In this document: positions 11,600 to 23,543 of the stretch, in pieces | How the letters are laid out: each line of letters starts with the position of its first letter | Position numbering within the stretch: the stretch's first letter is position 1 | NCBI GenBank assembly: GCA_029953675.1 | Contig: JAMWBK010000005.1 | Span: forward strand, 620,001-684,000 | Source of the DNA: Rhodosorus marinus | Lineage: Eukaryota; Rhodophyta; Stylonematophyceae; Stylonematales; Stylonemataceae | Length of the DNA: 64,000 nucleotides | Direction of reading: 5' to 3' | The notes under the pieces: model-generated | What the model was told of the DNA's origin: nothing | Database searches by the model: none | Seen by the model: only the letters and a program-made list of their open reading frames with translations | Program-made: the position numbers and the translations under genes

Positions 11600-12098
11600 A
11601 TGGGACTTGAGGTAAGAGAGGGTCAGAGTTTCTGAGATTGGAGATTGGAGGACGGATTTGGCTGATGTGGTTTTCGGCTTTTTCTTTTTTTTGGGGGGTC
11701 GTGATTTTTGGGTGGTTGTGGATTTGTATAGGATGCTTTTAATTTCGCGGCAGAGAGAGTTAAGGAGGAGACGTCCATGAGCAACGAAAATCAGCTCGCG
11801 CTGTATGCGAATTTCAAGCAGGCGAAGTTCGGCGATTGTAACACAAGTGAGATATCATCATCTGGGCTTTGCAAGTATTTAGTGATTTCATTTGAGCCGT
11901 TGAGTTCTCGTCTTAATCTTCTTGTCCCTCTCTCTTTGTTGGTGCCTAGAACGACCTGGTGGCTTGTTGGCCATGAAGGACAAGGCCAAATGGGATGCAT
12001 GGAACGAGAAGAAGGGAGTTTCAAAGGAACAGGCGATGAGGGATTATATCGCAAAGGTTGATGCAATCTGTGGAACGAACATCGCCAGTACCGTATGA
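11600..12098 (+). CDS. acyl-CoA-binding protein
   Basis: Small cytosolic carrier of long-chain acyl-CoA esters. Three exons: 11600-11611 (only MGLE), 11732-11846 and 11950-12098, giving 91 residues, the normal family length. The family motifs are intact: [12 protein letters not shown] (substrate-site Tyr and Lys), then [19 protein letters not shown], which carries the KWDAW core, and YIAKVD near the end. The 12-base first exon is chosen because it gives the expected N-terminus and a clean GTAAGA donor; transcript data could alter it. Confidence 0.92.
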
Positions 12099-12300
12099 GA
12101 CAATCCAGGCTCGGAAAACAAGCTTTGGTGATGAGGCAAGGTAGCGAGTCAGGACGAAGTTGATGTTGGTTTCAGTTATTTTCCTTTACGGGGACTCAAA
12201 AACCGGGAAGGGCTCAGCGGTTCCTTGTGGATTTCCAGGACCCCCACATCCTCAGGGTCTTCAGAGTTCACCAAGAATAAAAGCCATCCCTGACGGCTAG

Positions 12301-13861
12301 TTAGATATCTTTTGCTTCTGACTCTGCAAGCGTAGGCTTGCATTCAACTGCTTCAACTGCTTCACCTGAGAGGCCTACATCCACGGTTAAGAATTTCACC
12401 AGCTCATCCGTAAACTTCGCCTTCAATGATTTCAGGCCGCTTTCCTCGAGTACGGAAATTAGGGTCGGGCTGCGGACATCCTTGAAGTAAAGACCAGTCT
12501 TCTTGTACGAGGCCTTGAGATCGTTCTTGGACAAGACGTCAATCCACGGCTGTTCAGGCTTGAGGAACTGCTCTTTCATGTCCCTCCGCAGCTCCAGTTG
12601 GTCTTCAACAGACATGCCGCAGTCTTCTGTCAAATCGATTACATATACTATTACCGATTGAAGGTGCTGTAAAGACGCAATCGCCAGCTTTTCGATGTCA
12701 TTTCGTTCACTAAGCGGACGCTTAAGCAGACCTGGAGTATCCATCATCTAAGCGAAGACGCAAACGGGATAAAGGGGTTAAGCCCAAACTTCCTAATAGC
12801 ACGCGTAACCTTTCTCTCACGCGTAGCAAACGGCGACTCGGGGAGGATAGCCACAGAAATCTGACTTTCGGCGATGGTGTTGCTTACCTGGAATGTGCTG
12901 TTCTGTATACGAAAATACCCCATAATGATCTGACGGGTTGTAAAGGGGTACGAGCTCACTTCTGGAGTAGCTGTACTAAGCTTCTTTACTAGGCTAGACT
13001 TGCCAACATTCGGAGCTCCACTAATGAGAACTGTTGGGAGCTTAACGTCTGGTATCTGTAAATTGTCATAAGCAACAGGAGAAGTGGCTTTGAGAAACAA
13101 GATACAGTAGTTTTTGAGCTATCAGTGTTTGCTCAAGTTGGGCATACCTGAAGGCGTCGCAAGGTTCCGGATATGGATTGCAGATCCAAAAGCAATCTTA
13201 GGCTATTTGCATACGAATTTTTCATAGACAAAAATGTTTCTTGTCTAATTCTGGTCATATCCAGTCTAGTCGACGCGTTCTGCACCGCTTCTTGTTGCAG
13301 CTTGGCGTGATTGTGGAGTCTCCGCTGAAGCTCAGATGCTCTTTCAAGAAGATCATCATAGCATCTGTGATACAAACATGAAATGAGACGTCTAAGTACC
13401 TCAAGCGGCTTTGGTGCATCAGGTGCAAGCTTTCCTTACTCGTATTTTTTGAGATTTTCGGCATTCATACAGAGCTGAACGACAGTTCTCTCGAATTCGT
13501 GGAGGCTCTGCTCCTTCGGGAACAGCTTCAGATCCCTATCCAGAGGTTCAACAAGCATCGATCGCAAGGTCATGATTTTGTGTCTCTCGTTCAATCTGTG
13601 CACATCCTTGTAAGTCTTGTGCCTTTTCCGTCGCTTCGGAATCTCTTGTACTTCCGCAACCTTGAGCGCTTTCTTTAGCAGCTTCTCCGGAGGTTTTATT
13701 GAGGGAAGTCGTCGAAAGGGGCTCCTACTCGGCTTCAAACCGTACAGATCCTCCCAAATCGACTTTACATCCTGCTCCGTTCCCTTCTCTGGGACTGTAC
13801 ACAACTTCCTAGCCAGATGAGACCCTCCTCGCTTCAGAACGTTCACCGTATTTGTCAACAT
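12301..13861 (-). CDS. organellar NOG1-like GTPase
   Basis: Four exons on the minus strand: 13440-13861, 13148-13364, 12888-13055 and 12301-12747, joining to 417 residues. It belongs to the OBG/NOG1 group of ribosome-assembly GTPases: G1 GAPNVGKSS at about 226-234, a YPFTTRQ switch I segment, G3 MMDTPGLL, and a G4-like SKND. The helical region before the G domain matches the NOG1 N-terminal bundle. It is much shorter than nucleolar NOG1 and begins with a basic, amphipathic leader, so a mitochondrial or plastid role in ribosome maturation is likely, comparable to the plant plastid protein PDE318. Which organelle is uncertain. Confidence 0.82.
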
Positions 13862-14792
13862 GTAGGCCTTGTATTCCCATTACATGAGTCTTGATACAGA
13901 TCCAATTTCACAGATCATTTTATCACTTCGAACTAGAAGACAATCCAGAAGCGTTCTCCGGCGCCCGGTCGCCAACCCGTGCCTAATTGCTTCTCAGCAA
14001 GTTGAAGAGCTAACTGGCAGAGCTACCTTTTGAGTTGTCTTCATAGACAAGTACTTGGGATTTAACACTGTGCGGAACGAAGGTATCGTCAACGAGGAGG
14101 GCGGCGTTCTGAGCTACTTGAATAAGTCGATGAGTGAGTCTTCAAGCCACGGATGGCGGTTGAGTTGTGGTCAATACAGCGGTTTTCATTCTGTGAAATT
14201 CGAAGCTCATTAGCTTCATTCGTATGTGTCGATGTTTCTTCCGTCACTCGAACGATGCGTTAAACCTGGAAAAGCCCGTCGACGTCCACGTCAATGTGAA
14301 TCAGCTTCAGGCACGGCATATTTTAGGATTCGGATCAGCCAGCAGTGGTAGGCTACGATTAGGAGTGAATCATCTTCCAATTATGCGTTGTCACAGGCTC
14401 ATGAGACGAATGTCTAGACCACATCTCGCTTCGGGATCCGTTTGAACGCTTCTCACGAGCCAGTTTCTTAACTGACAGGTGTCCATTTCGTCGAGATTGA
14501 ATAGTTTTTAAACTTTCGAAGTGTTTTCGGTTCTAACTCCTCCAGTTAAAAAGTTTAAGAACGACGATCGATGCTGAAGACGAGTGGGACATGGGACGCT
14601 AAGTTGTCCCACTCACTAGGTTACGGACGTGGCGAGCCGTTGGCTGGTTCGCATTGAAATACCAGTGCATGAAGGAGAGGAGCTGCCTTTTAATGCCTGA
14701 ACTGCCCGCTTAGGATGTTCGCTCTTAGTTACGAAGATCCCGAGCTTGAGCGACGCAAGGTAAAAACGCATAATAAATAGACACCACTGGGT
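13862..14792. other. intergenic region between NOG1-like and MSH2
   Basis: No gene is recognised. A 10-bp perfect hairpin lies at 14582-14614 (arms GAGTGGGACA and TGTCCCACTC). A plus open frame at 14224-14445 resembles no family. Confidence 0.5.
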
Positions 14793-17700
14793 TCAACAGG
14801 TAGGGACGCTGTGGAGGTAGGGGTTGTCCTCTTGAACGAGTCTATCCCTCAGCTCTCTCACTGAGCTGATCGCTTCAGAGGGGGCCATGTTGTCCATTTG
14901 TAGCGCTTTGAACTCTTTTAGAAAGGCTCTGACCTGCTTTTTCGCCTCCGCCATTTTCTCAGCTTCGGGACCATGTTCCACTTCTTCGAGTTCATGAGCT
15001 TTGCGCTTAGCGGCCTGAACAACTCTAGCGGGGAATCCAGCCATCTCGGCAACATGGATGCCGAAGCTTTCATCGCACGGTCCGTCGCGAACCTCGTAGA
15101 GGAATACAAGCTTTCCCTCCGAGTCGTTCGTCGCAGTAACGTGCAGGTTTTGGACGTTCTCGTGGACAGTAGATAGGCTCGTCAATTCGTGGAAGTGTGT
15201 TGCAAAAAGGCACGATGCCCGTATCTTCGTCTGTAGAAACCGAAGCCAAACGGAAAACCGAAGATTAAGAGCTTATTGGACAGCAAACTTCTGTAAACCG
15301 CCGTTCCAAGCCGCGCTTACCACTATGTGTTCCGATATTGCGTACGCAAGACCGAACCCATCGTAGGTGGATGTCCCCCGCCCAAGCTCGTCTATGATAA
15401 TCAGCGATCTCGAAGTGGCGCTTCTCAGAATTGCAGCTGTCTCGAGCATCTCTGCCATAAACGTAGAAACCCCGCGCAACTGATTGTCGCCAGCTCCGAC
15501 GCGAGCGAGAATTCGGTCTGTTATTGGAATCTCCGCGCTCTGGGCTGGTACGAAGCATCCAATGTGGGCCATCAGTGCAATGACGCCCGCCATTCTGATG
15601 TATGTGGATTTTCCACCCATGTTAGGACCTGTTATGATCGACATCGCAGCGCCATCCCGCTCTCTATTTGCAACCAACTTGATATCGTTGGAGATGAAAG
15701 GCTTCCCGTCCAAGCACTCTTCCACCTTAACACAGGAATGGAAAAACGCACAAGCGAATTCAGACCATGAATCCGGTTTAGCGCACTCGAGGGGTCCATG
15801 AGCCCGGCACTACCATTGGATGTCTTCCAGAATCTATTAGGAGACCGTTTCCAGGCGCCAGAATCGTTGGCCTAGTATACATCTCAGGGGCGTCAGCAGC
15901 TACGCATGCAAACGAGACGAGCACGTCCAACTCCGCGACGGAGATAACGCAATCCTCGAACACTGGCAGGTAAGTAGATACGACTTCAAGTGTTTTTTTC
16001 TTTAGCTCGGACTGCTTAGTGTTGTACTCCTCCGCAAGTTCATAGTATTGGCTGCTTAGGTGCCGCAAGTCCTTGTTTGTGAATCTGCAGAGAGGGCCGT
16101 TACGTCAGAAACAAGTACGAAATCCTATTTTGATGGCACGTTTCAGGTTTGGCAATCCTCCCGAAAACCCGTACCTCACTCCATCCTTCCTCGTCTCGAT
16201 CACAAGGAATGCTTTCCTGTCCCGAATTAGCTTTTCGTCCTTCCTCGTGAGACGATAATAATAGCCCAACCCGTCTTTTTTCTCAAGTTTCAGTTTTTCA
16301 GCGTCTACCCGGAGAGCGTCTCTTGTCGCGTCGTAGGTTCTGAAACCAGCAAGCGTTGCGGTCGGAACAGTAAGCAATAGAGTTCGATAGTTCCGCCAAT
16401 TCACATGAAATTACTCACTCCGATATGTCAGATAGGATCTCATCCTTCTTCTCCTTCAGTTCCATTAGGACCTCGTCGATGGTTGGATTTATAACAAATT
16501 CGTAGTTGTCCAGCTCGTCCAGATCAATCGTAGTCTCAACCAGCGCCTGGTAAGAATCCGTTCTAAAATTTAGCCTGAAGCCCAAAGGCCTAGAAACAAG
16601 GGGGTGTTCGCTTACCTCAAAGTTGGAGAGCTCAGAGGATAGTTCTTGAAGAACATTCACAAACCGCTCTGTGATCCTTGCTTGACAATTCGCGTCCGCA
16701 TGCTCCGAAATAACGGTCCTCAGAAACGGGAGCCGCGCGGAAAACTGATACAGCTTTACGACGTCCTGCAGACTGGCGCTGATTGGTTTCTTCTGAAATT
16801 TCCTGCACGCGAGTGAAATGGAAAGCGCCATTCTGATTAGATTCGAGAAAATAGGGCCTGAATGCGTTGTTGCTTTCCGTCCTAACCTGCATATCGATGA
16901 CAAGTCTGGGATTCGCTTCAAGTGCTCATCTCGCAGTCTGGTCCGCATAGTTGGGTCAAGCAGAAAAGCGTCCACAAGGTCGAGGCGCGTTTCTATGAGC
17001 TTTTTATCCTGCAGGGGCTGGCTCATCCAGCGTCGGAGCAGGCGTGCACCCATCGACGTCTTCGTCTTGTTCAACAGCCCGTACAAACTTGAGGGTCCAG
17101 TTTCGCCGGGTTTCGGGAAAACGTTCAAGGCAGCAAGAGCAGCAGAATCTGTTGCAAACGTCAACTTGCAAATTGAGTGCTTGTTTGCATCCCAGAGCAG
17201 AAGGGGAACGCGAACGCCAAATACGTACCAAGCTTCATGAACGAGTCATTGTCAAGTCGGTTCAACTTCACGTTACCCTCTAGAGACGATCGCTCCAAAA
17301 GACCCAAGTATCTAATAAGGCTTGCTAACGCCGCCATGCCAAGCTTAGCATCGAGAAACTGTACTGCTTCCAGCGACGCACCGACGAGCGTTCGCATGTC
17401 GATTTCAATGAACTCGGCCGAGAAGTCGCTCTTCTTAAGCTTCGTTCGGGCGGCCCCACATTTCGCTAGTACTTCGGATATCTTTGACTCTTCGTAATCC
17501 GATGCATCCTTTGTACAGAAGAGAACCTCTCGTGCCCCAACCGATACGATAATACTCTCTGGTGTACGAAAAGACCAAAAGCTTAGGGAGAACTTTCGCA
17601 AGTTAAGTTCTCAGTACCACGCTTACCCAAATGCGAAAAGAATTCGTCGTCACTGAATTCCCCAATAGAAAGATGGAGACCGCCAGACTGACATGCAGCG

Positions 17701-18393
17701 ACTCCCAAAACGCGACTTCCTTCGATCGTTCCCATCTTGACCGCAACGATGGCACTGCCGTTCATTCAAGGAAAACATGTGAATAAATCAACAGTCGTCT
17801 CTAGCTTCTGGACCAAGATTTGTCCGTCGTCGTTCATACCTATCTCCGTTAGTTGTAGCTCGCGCATTGTGTTCAAGAAACTCATCCAACTCGTCATGTC
17901 GAGCTGGAGACCCGGACGCCTTCATTGACGCAGAACCTCCACTTCTTGACCAAAGTTCAACCTTCCTACCAGCAGATGAAAGCGCTGCAGTTATGAGGTC
18001 CGAAACGAGGCGGTAGTTTAGCCTCAAGGTCGGAACCACCTGCAGATTCCGGATTTGAATCTGCTCGACGCTGTGGAGGTTCTCCAAGTTGCAAGAGGCA
18101 ACAAGCTCAATGTCGGAATTTCCATGCACCGAGTAGACTCCATTCTTATGTTCGTAGATTCTCAACGGTCTATCAACCCTATGTCAACCAACCACCGCAA
18201 AAGTTAGTCAGCCACGAAGCCGGGCGAACCACAGGTCCGGCCTCCAAAAAATCAACGAACAAAAGACCCAAAACCGTTCTTTTTATTGAGGCACTTACTC
18301 CTTCTCAGATCCTTGCAAGCCCTTCAAAACGTGCCTAAAGAATGGACCGCTCTCCTTCAAGGGATTCAGTCCTAGAGACGAACCGTCGCCCAT
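14793..18393 (-). CDS. MSH2: DNA mismatch repair protein MSH2
   Basis: Forms MutS-alpha/beta heterodimers that bind mismatches in nuclear DNA. Nine exons on the minus strand: 18299-18393, 17840-18178, 17627-17754, 17229-17558, 16419-17148, 16175-16339, 15814-16084, 15321-15725 and 14793-15230, giving 966 residues (animal MSH2 is about 930). Family blocks are in order: connector segment [16 protein letters not shown], lever and clamp region with [17 protein letters not shown], ATPase Walker [10 protein letters not shown] near 719-727, the [10 protein letters not shown] signature, Walker [14 protein letters not shown], and [11 protein letters not shown]. As in other MSH2 proteins, the Phe-X-Glu mismatch-wedge motif of MSH6/MutS is not evident. 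Exon 7 uses a weak GTAGTG donor, chosen because it joins RHPM to VEECLDGK without a gap. Confidence 0.95.
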
Positions 18394-18928
18394 ATCGCCG
18401 AATTTATTCTCGGAACGGAGTTATTCACTTCCCAACAATGAGATAAATACAGGAAAAACAAGAATGATTGAAAAATCAAGCCAAGAACTACCCCTCAAGC
18501 ACTCACGAGAAGTACCTAACCTACCTCGGCCACTCCCGAATCACACCATCCCCAAGCTCATCTTCCGACACATATCTAAAGAGTCACAACACGCCAATAC
18601 CATTTTTGGCGGGAGCATAACTATACCGCATATTTCCCGCTGAAATTTTCGTCAAGGAGGAAGTAGCGTGCATCCTAGAGCGAGGTGGGGATGTTGTACG
18701 CCGTGAGTTTGTGTGTGATCAACGTAAACGTTAATCTCTTGAAAACCCGCCTGAACAAGGTATTTGACATAGATCGGGATATAACCACCTTTTAGAGTGG
18801 CCTACTGACTCTATACCAAAGCACACACTTGTGACTCCACTCTACCTCCTGTAGGACACCCGCCAGGGGTGGTTAGCTTTCCGGAAAACCAATCGTAGCC
18901 CAACTCAGACGCAGGGGGGTGAACCCCA

Positions 18929-19213
18929 CTATCTTAACCTACACCCAAGTAAACGTTGTACTTGATTGTATTCCCTAGTTTGCTTGGTCTTCTTCTGCTT
19001 TCCAGTGAACTTTGGTGCACTAATATCCTTGCCGCTCTGCGTGGGGAGGATCTGCGTTAGGACATCGGCAGATCTATTGTTACATAATCCATAGTGATTG
19101 ATACTATAATCGTTAGCGTGTTCTATTGGATCTTCACAGTTGTTGAGTATCGCCCATTGGGCGTTACTCAACAGGGAGGCGGCCCACGTTAGGAAATCTG
19201 TGCGCTGATACAA
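18929..19213 (-). pseudogene. possible retroelement gag-like fragment
   Basis: A minus-strand frame of 94 codons without an ATG contains FLTWAASLLSNAQWAIL. This resembles the N-terminal gag motif of Ty1/copia elements (a W followed 10-15 residues later by a second W and a hydrophobic stretch). No zinc knuckle, integrase or reverse transcriptase lies nearby, so at best it is a short relic. The call rests on weak motif similarity only. Confidence 0.2.
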
Positions 19214-19215
19214 TG

Positions 19216-19397
19216 CCTAATTATGGAGGCCAGCTCTCTACACCCTTCCTAAAGTACCTCATTCGGGGACCTTGGCATCCGATTAAAAAAAAAGAACGAA
19301 TGATGATCATCCTAATTTTGGAGGCGCTCTCCCATTATACCCTTCCTAAAGTACCTCATTCGCGGACCTTAGCATCCGATTAAAATAATGATGATCA
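19216..19397. repeat. tandem duplication, unit about 95 bp
   Basis: Unit 1 (19216-19310) and unit 2 (19311-19397) share long identical blocks, notably ACCCTTCCTAAAGTACCTCA and GCATCCGATTAAAA, with a few substitutions and a poly-A length change. Not coding. Confidence 0.8.
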
Positions 19398-19666
19398 CAC
19401 TATCAGCGGACAGATTTTCGAAGGTGGACGGACACCCGACAGGCAATGGGGCATGCCTCATTAAAAAGCGCTTGCCTCAAGGGGATAATCGTAGAAATTT
19501 CAGAGGTTGCTTTCATCTGGGGTTGATAATGGGGCACTTTCAGAGGCCTGAGTGTCAATAGGGCGTGCCTCATTTGAAATTTATTTTATATATTCGTTAA
19601 ATGGTTGCCTCGTTCTATATGCTCTAGTGCAACTAAAAAATACAATATGTTAATCTCATTCGAATA

Positions 19667-20177
19667 GATCGGAGGTGCATCTTCTCGGAGTGTCGACCCT
19701 TTGATGCGATAGGTTTTGAGCTTGTAAGACCGCTTCTGCAGGATGCTGGTTGATGGGGCGTGGACACAACGATAAGCGTGGTTGAACTCGGCCACAGGGT
19801 TAAGGTTTTGAAAACTGCATCTGCCTTGCGAGACTAAGAGATTGGAAGCGCGTCCAAAGATCAAGTTGATCCCCGAAGCACCCACGCAACCAACGCCGTT
19901 TCAGCAGTCTTGTTTCCGGCTTTCGAGGGTAGTTAGGATCTGAATAAACGGATGAAAGAGTTGTTTCTCTACCAACATCAGATCGCAAGCTTTGGGAATC
20001 GGCACTGTGTCACCGGTGTTTACCGCTGATCATCGATTGCTTTTTAGCGTTTTGGACAGTGTCGCTGGAACGCGCGCTGTCCACGCCCCATCCACCAGCA
20101 TCCTACAGAAGAGTTCTTGCAAGCTCAACCCCTGTCGCATCCAATTGTCGACACTCCGGGAAGGTGCACCTGCGATC
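19667..20177. repeat. inverted repeat, two arms of about 100 bp
   Basis: Arm 19667-19767 is the diverged reverse complement of arm 20079-20177 (estimated 80% identity by eye), separated by about 310 bases. The same peptide frame stays open in both arms, with shared HAPSTSILQK and STLRE, so the arms may be two opposite copies of one formerly coding repeat. The spacer includes a dispersed-repeat piece at 19831-19892. Confidence 0.75.
19831..19892 (+). repeat. dispersed repeat, copy 2 (partial)
   Basis: Related to 10695-10760: both begin AGACTAAG, then share CGTCCA, GATCAAGTT-ATCCC, AAGCAC and CGCAACCA in order, with small indels. It lies in the spacer of the inverted repeat. Confidence 0.6.
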
Positions 20178-20603
20178 GGCTTCGCGCGTCAGCTGCTCGC
20201 TCTTCCCTGAAGAAACACGCACGCACCAAACCCTTTCACCAGGCACCCTCGCCCTCAATGCAACCACCCCTGACAGCAATCATTGGGCACGCGTTTTGGA
20301 CTCATTATTTCAACCAGCCAAGCCGCTTAGAATCGTGGACTTGGCTTGGAAGGGGGCAATGGGGGCATCAAATTCGTTGAAATCTGGACCATTTCTTAAT
20401 TGGGGCCAGTGGGGCATGCTGAGCCTGACGTTGCTGACATTGCTGAGTTCTAGTGGCGTAGGTTGTTCGGTAAATTTTCAGGTGGATAGAATATGGACAA
20501 AAAGTAGAAATGAATATGGTCTCTGAATCAAATTCTGGTAAAACGCTGTCCGATAAGTCGTCCGATATTCAATCAATGTTAGTCTAATAATCAATCATCT
20601 CCG

Positions 20604-20717
20604 GTCCAGGTAGGTCAATGCCTACCTGGCTGGTCAATACCTACCTGGACAGTAATCATGATTACTTGTGGTATGAGAAGCTCATAGAGATGAACCTGGA
20701 TTAAGTAATCCAGGTTC
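20604..20717. repeat. cluster of four perfect palindromes
   Basis: Four inverted repeats sit side by side: 20604-20614 with 20640-20650 (11 bp), 20651-20666 (a 16-base perfect palindrome), 20672-20677 with 20681-20686 (6 bp), and 20692-20703 with 20706-20717 (12 bp, 2-base loop). The first also contains a nested 9-bp hairpin and a direct repeat GGTCAAT(G/A)CCTACCTGG. No gene is near. See findings. Confidence 0.85.
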
Positions 20718-20962
20718 GTGTCCACTTCTCCGCATGTGAAGCTGTTTCAATCATGTAATGAATCATCATTATGTTAGACTACCTTAGAGTCCCAACAGAT
20801 TACTTATGAAATCGACGGGTTGTCTTAACATTGGTTAAGGTGGCAGCGACCCGGAGTAGAATGGGCGGATTCCGCAGGGAGTTTACTCGTGTGTCCTCTG
20901 GCAGCGTAAGTACTTTGGGGATCGACTCGGTGGTTGGTCGCATTTTCAGTGTCTTCTTAGTT

Positions 20963-20992
20963 TAGCCCTGTGGCGAAGTTCAGCCGCCCTTA
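20963..20992 (-). repeat. dispersed repeat, copy 3 (partial, opposite strand)
   Basis: Reverse complement matches 10661-10690 at 29 of 30 positions. Beyond this core, similarity decays but GATC-CCC-AAAG spacing is still partly shared. Confidence 0.65.
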
Positions 20993-22548
20993 TTCCCGAG
21001 GCGATTTTGTCGTGCCGTTCCTATTTCTTCCGCTTCTTTCGTCATCCCGCGGCACCAGAAGCAAAATTGTATCCTAAACTCGCGAGAAGCAAAGAAGAGG
21101 TGATAGGCCCAGGGGGAATCGGTAGGAACTGAAACCTTTGGAAAATCTGAACGACTTAATCTCGCGGCTCAAGTTCCCCTGCGGTTTAGTTCACATACTT
21201 TCACACCCTCCTCACAAGATAGGTGAGTATCCATCCAATCCATATTTGTTGTTGATTGAAAAATACTACAATCGGTTTTGACCATTTATCCAACGAAGCT
21301 TTGGGTTTCTATTCTATTCAGGTCCGATAAACTTCTATTGGATTGGAGTCCCCCGCAAATGCCTTCTATTATCACGCAATACAGGTCCGATGAACGAATA
21401 TCGGACTGTGCGATATTTCTCGGACACAATGGGACGTTTTTTTAACCGGCGGAAACAGACAACCCGGGTTACATTAACTCCACACACCGCCATTCACAGA
21501 TTCCAATCCCGCGCGTTGGACAGGCTCTGCGACTCTCATTCAGTGCAAGTGCCAAAAACCGCGCTACCATGACCCGAGGAGTCCAGCCACACCCAAGCAT
21601 TTTGAGTCAGCTTTTTACAAGCCTGTGAACCCAACCCTCCACGTCAGCTGTTGTGGCGACCCTCGCGAGAAAGTCTGGACTGATTTCCTGCTCGTTCTCG
21701 TAAACACGCAGCTAACTTAAATTCGATAGAAACTAGATTTCTATTTTATATGTGCAAACTTAATAAATGAAAATGTTATGTACTATAAATATAAAATATT
21801 TCGTTGTAGAATGGGTTCCGCCGCCATGAACCAATTAAATACGTAAATATTTGCCATAATTCATAATAAATTGTACATACTCGCAGATTTAAACTTAATC
21901 ATTCAAAAAAATGAACAAGATAATTAAAATAGATATATTTAAATGAGACTCTCAGTATTATTAAAACTTTACGAATAACTTTTCCATGAATTCGACGAAT
22001 TCATTGGTTTCTAAGATTTTCCAGAAAACGTGAATGGTCTTGGAACTTCATAGATTCATCGCTTTCTGAAGTAAAAACTATGACCGAATGTTACCGCAAA
22101 AATTCGTTGTTTAGATTTCATTCAGAGTTTTCAATTTATAATCAGGACCTGACACAACATTCTTTTTGTAGAGGTTGTCGCCTTTTTTTTTTTGGTAGTG
22201 GGCCCTGAATTAAGGGGCTGACGGGTTGTTCGGGGCGGGCAGGCCTAAGGGAAGTTGAAACGAGTCACCAAGGGTTGATGTGGGTCCTATATGGTACTCA
22301 TGTACCAGCAGGTTTTGAGGATCAGCTGGCGGAGGGACGGGTGCTTGTCTTCCGATGCTTTTGTTCATCTGTAGCACTCAGCCGGTGCTGATTAAGTAGT
22401 CGTTCTTGAGGTGGCAGATTGTTTGCGAACGGGGTTCTACTTGAGGTGAGACGTTGCACCCGGTCTGAAAAGAGTTGGGGTTACCCTTGTATTCGAGCAG
22501 ACGAGGTTGTAGAGGGACTTGGGACGTTTGAACCTGAATAGAGTGGTG

Positions 22549-23348
22549 ATGGATAAGCAGGGTCCGAGTTTGAGCGTAGACGGCTTCCAGGCGTGCCTGG
22601 ACGTGTTGGAGAAGCTGGAATATTGTGATGAATCGAGTCTGATATCCGCACAATACGACGCAGATGGCTTAAACCCGTGGGAAGCGGAATTCGCTTCTTC
22701 CGTCATATCTGAGATTGAGGATAAACTGCGGCAAAGTGGAAGCATGATCCTTTGCGCTCTAAAGGAGCAGGTTGATCTCACTTTATCCGGAGGAAACAAA
22801 ATTGAACTGGGCTTTTCGTGGGTTATTTTTTTCTCCTCATTATTGTACCTAATGCCCGCCCTGACGTATTTCTACCACCGTCAGAACTTTCTTGGAGCGT
22901 TGTTCGTGATGGTCACAGTAGCCAGCGCCTTCTCGGACAGCATCATCTGGTGGAACCGAGTGGTGAAAACTGCGGATAGAACTATTGCCACGGTTGCTGT
23001 ATCTCTCTCTCCCGTTCGAGCCATTTTTGTCCTTCCCCCAACACTCAGGTAAGCCCGACTCCAAGAGAACTAGAGTCAGTCAGCGTTTAACCAAATGTCC
23101 TTTCGACGTTTCGACGAAATAGGAAAGTAGTCATGCTCTTGCTTGTTGCATCGCTGGGCTCTCTAGCATGGAGTAGACGAAGCAAGAACATGAGCGAGTT
23201 TCGAACGAGGCATTCGGTTTGGCATGCGGTATCCGCGATTGGGTTGACATACTTAGCCACTATTGACCCGGGCTATGACATGCTCACAACCTACGAATTC
23301 TTATCGGGCTTTGCTGAAGGCCAACCCCTTAGTGCTTCCACTATTTAG
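22549..23348 (+). CDS. multi-pass membrane protein, CREST/haemolysin III-like
   Basis: Two exons, 22549-23048 and 23123-23348, 241 residues. An N-terminal soluble part of about 85 residues precedes at least five hydrophobic segments. The pattern ASAFSDSIIWW...ADRTIATVA followed by RTRHSVWHAVSAIG resembles the CREST superfamily (TMEM8, PAQR receptors, haemolysin III, alkaline ceramidase): an early Ser/Asp site, a D-R after the next helix and a late H-x-x-W-H. The first metal-ligand His expected in the SxxYH position is absent (SAFSDS), so hydrolase activity is doubtful. Substrate and membrane are unknown. The family call is moderate; the gene itself is well supported by the open frame and clean splice. 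Confidence 0.6.
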
Positions 23349-23543
23349 ATTTCTAAACAAGGACCGCTCCCTTACTGCTTACACTATTTAGACTTCCACA
23401 CAAGGCTTTATACATTAATGCAGTCGACACGTCAAATAACTTCTTACACTTAAACATAACGCTTAACATGAACTCGAAAAAAACTTAGCAATAACCAACG
23501 ACACCGATCAAGGGTAAGAACACACGATAACCCACGGAGTCGT

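Larger units (their letters stand above)
18394..22548. other. 4-kb repeat-rich gene-poor island
   Basis: No intact gene is visible between MSH2 and the CREST-like gene. The island holds a possible retroelement fragment (18929-19213), a 95-bp tandem duplication (19216-19397), a 100-bp inverted repeat (19667-19767 with 20079-20177), dispersed-repeat pieces (19831-19892 and 20963-20992), and four adjacent palindromes (20604-20717). From 21700 to 22180 it is strongly AT-rich. These features suggest an old nest of mobile-element debris. Confidence 0.6.
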
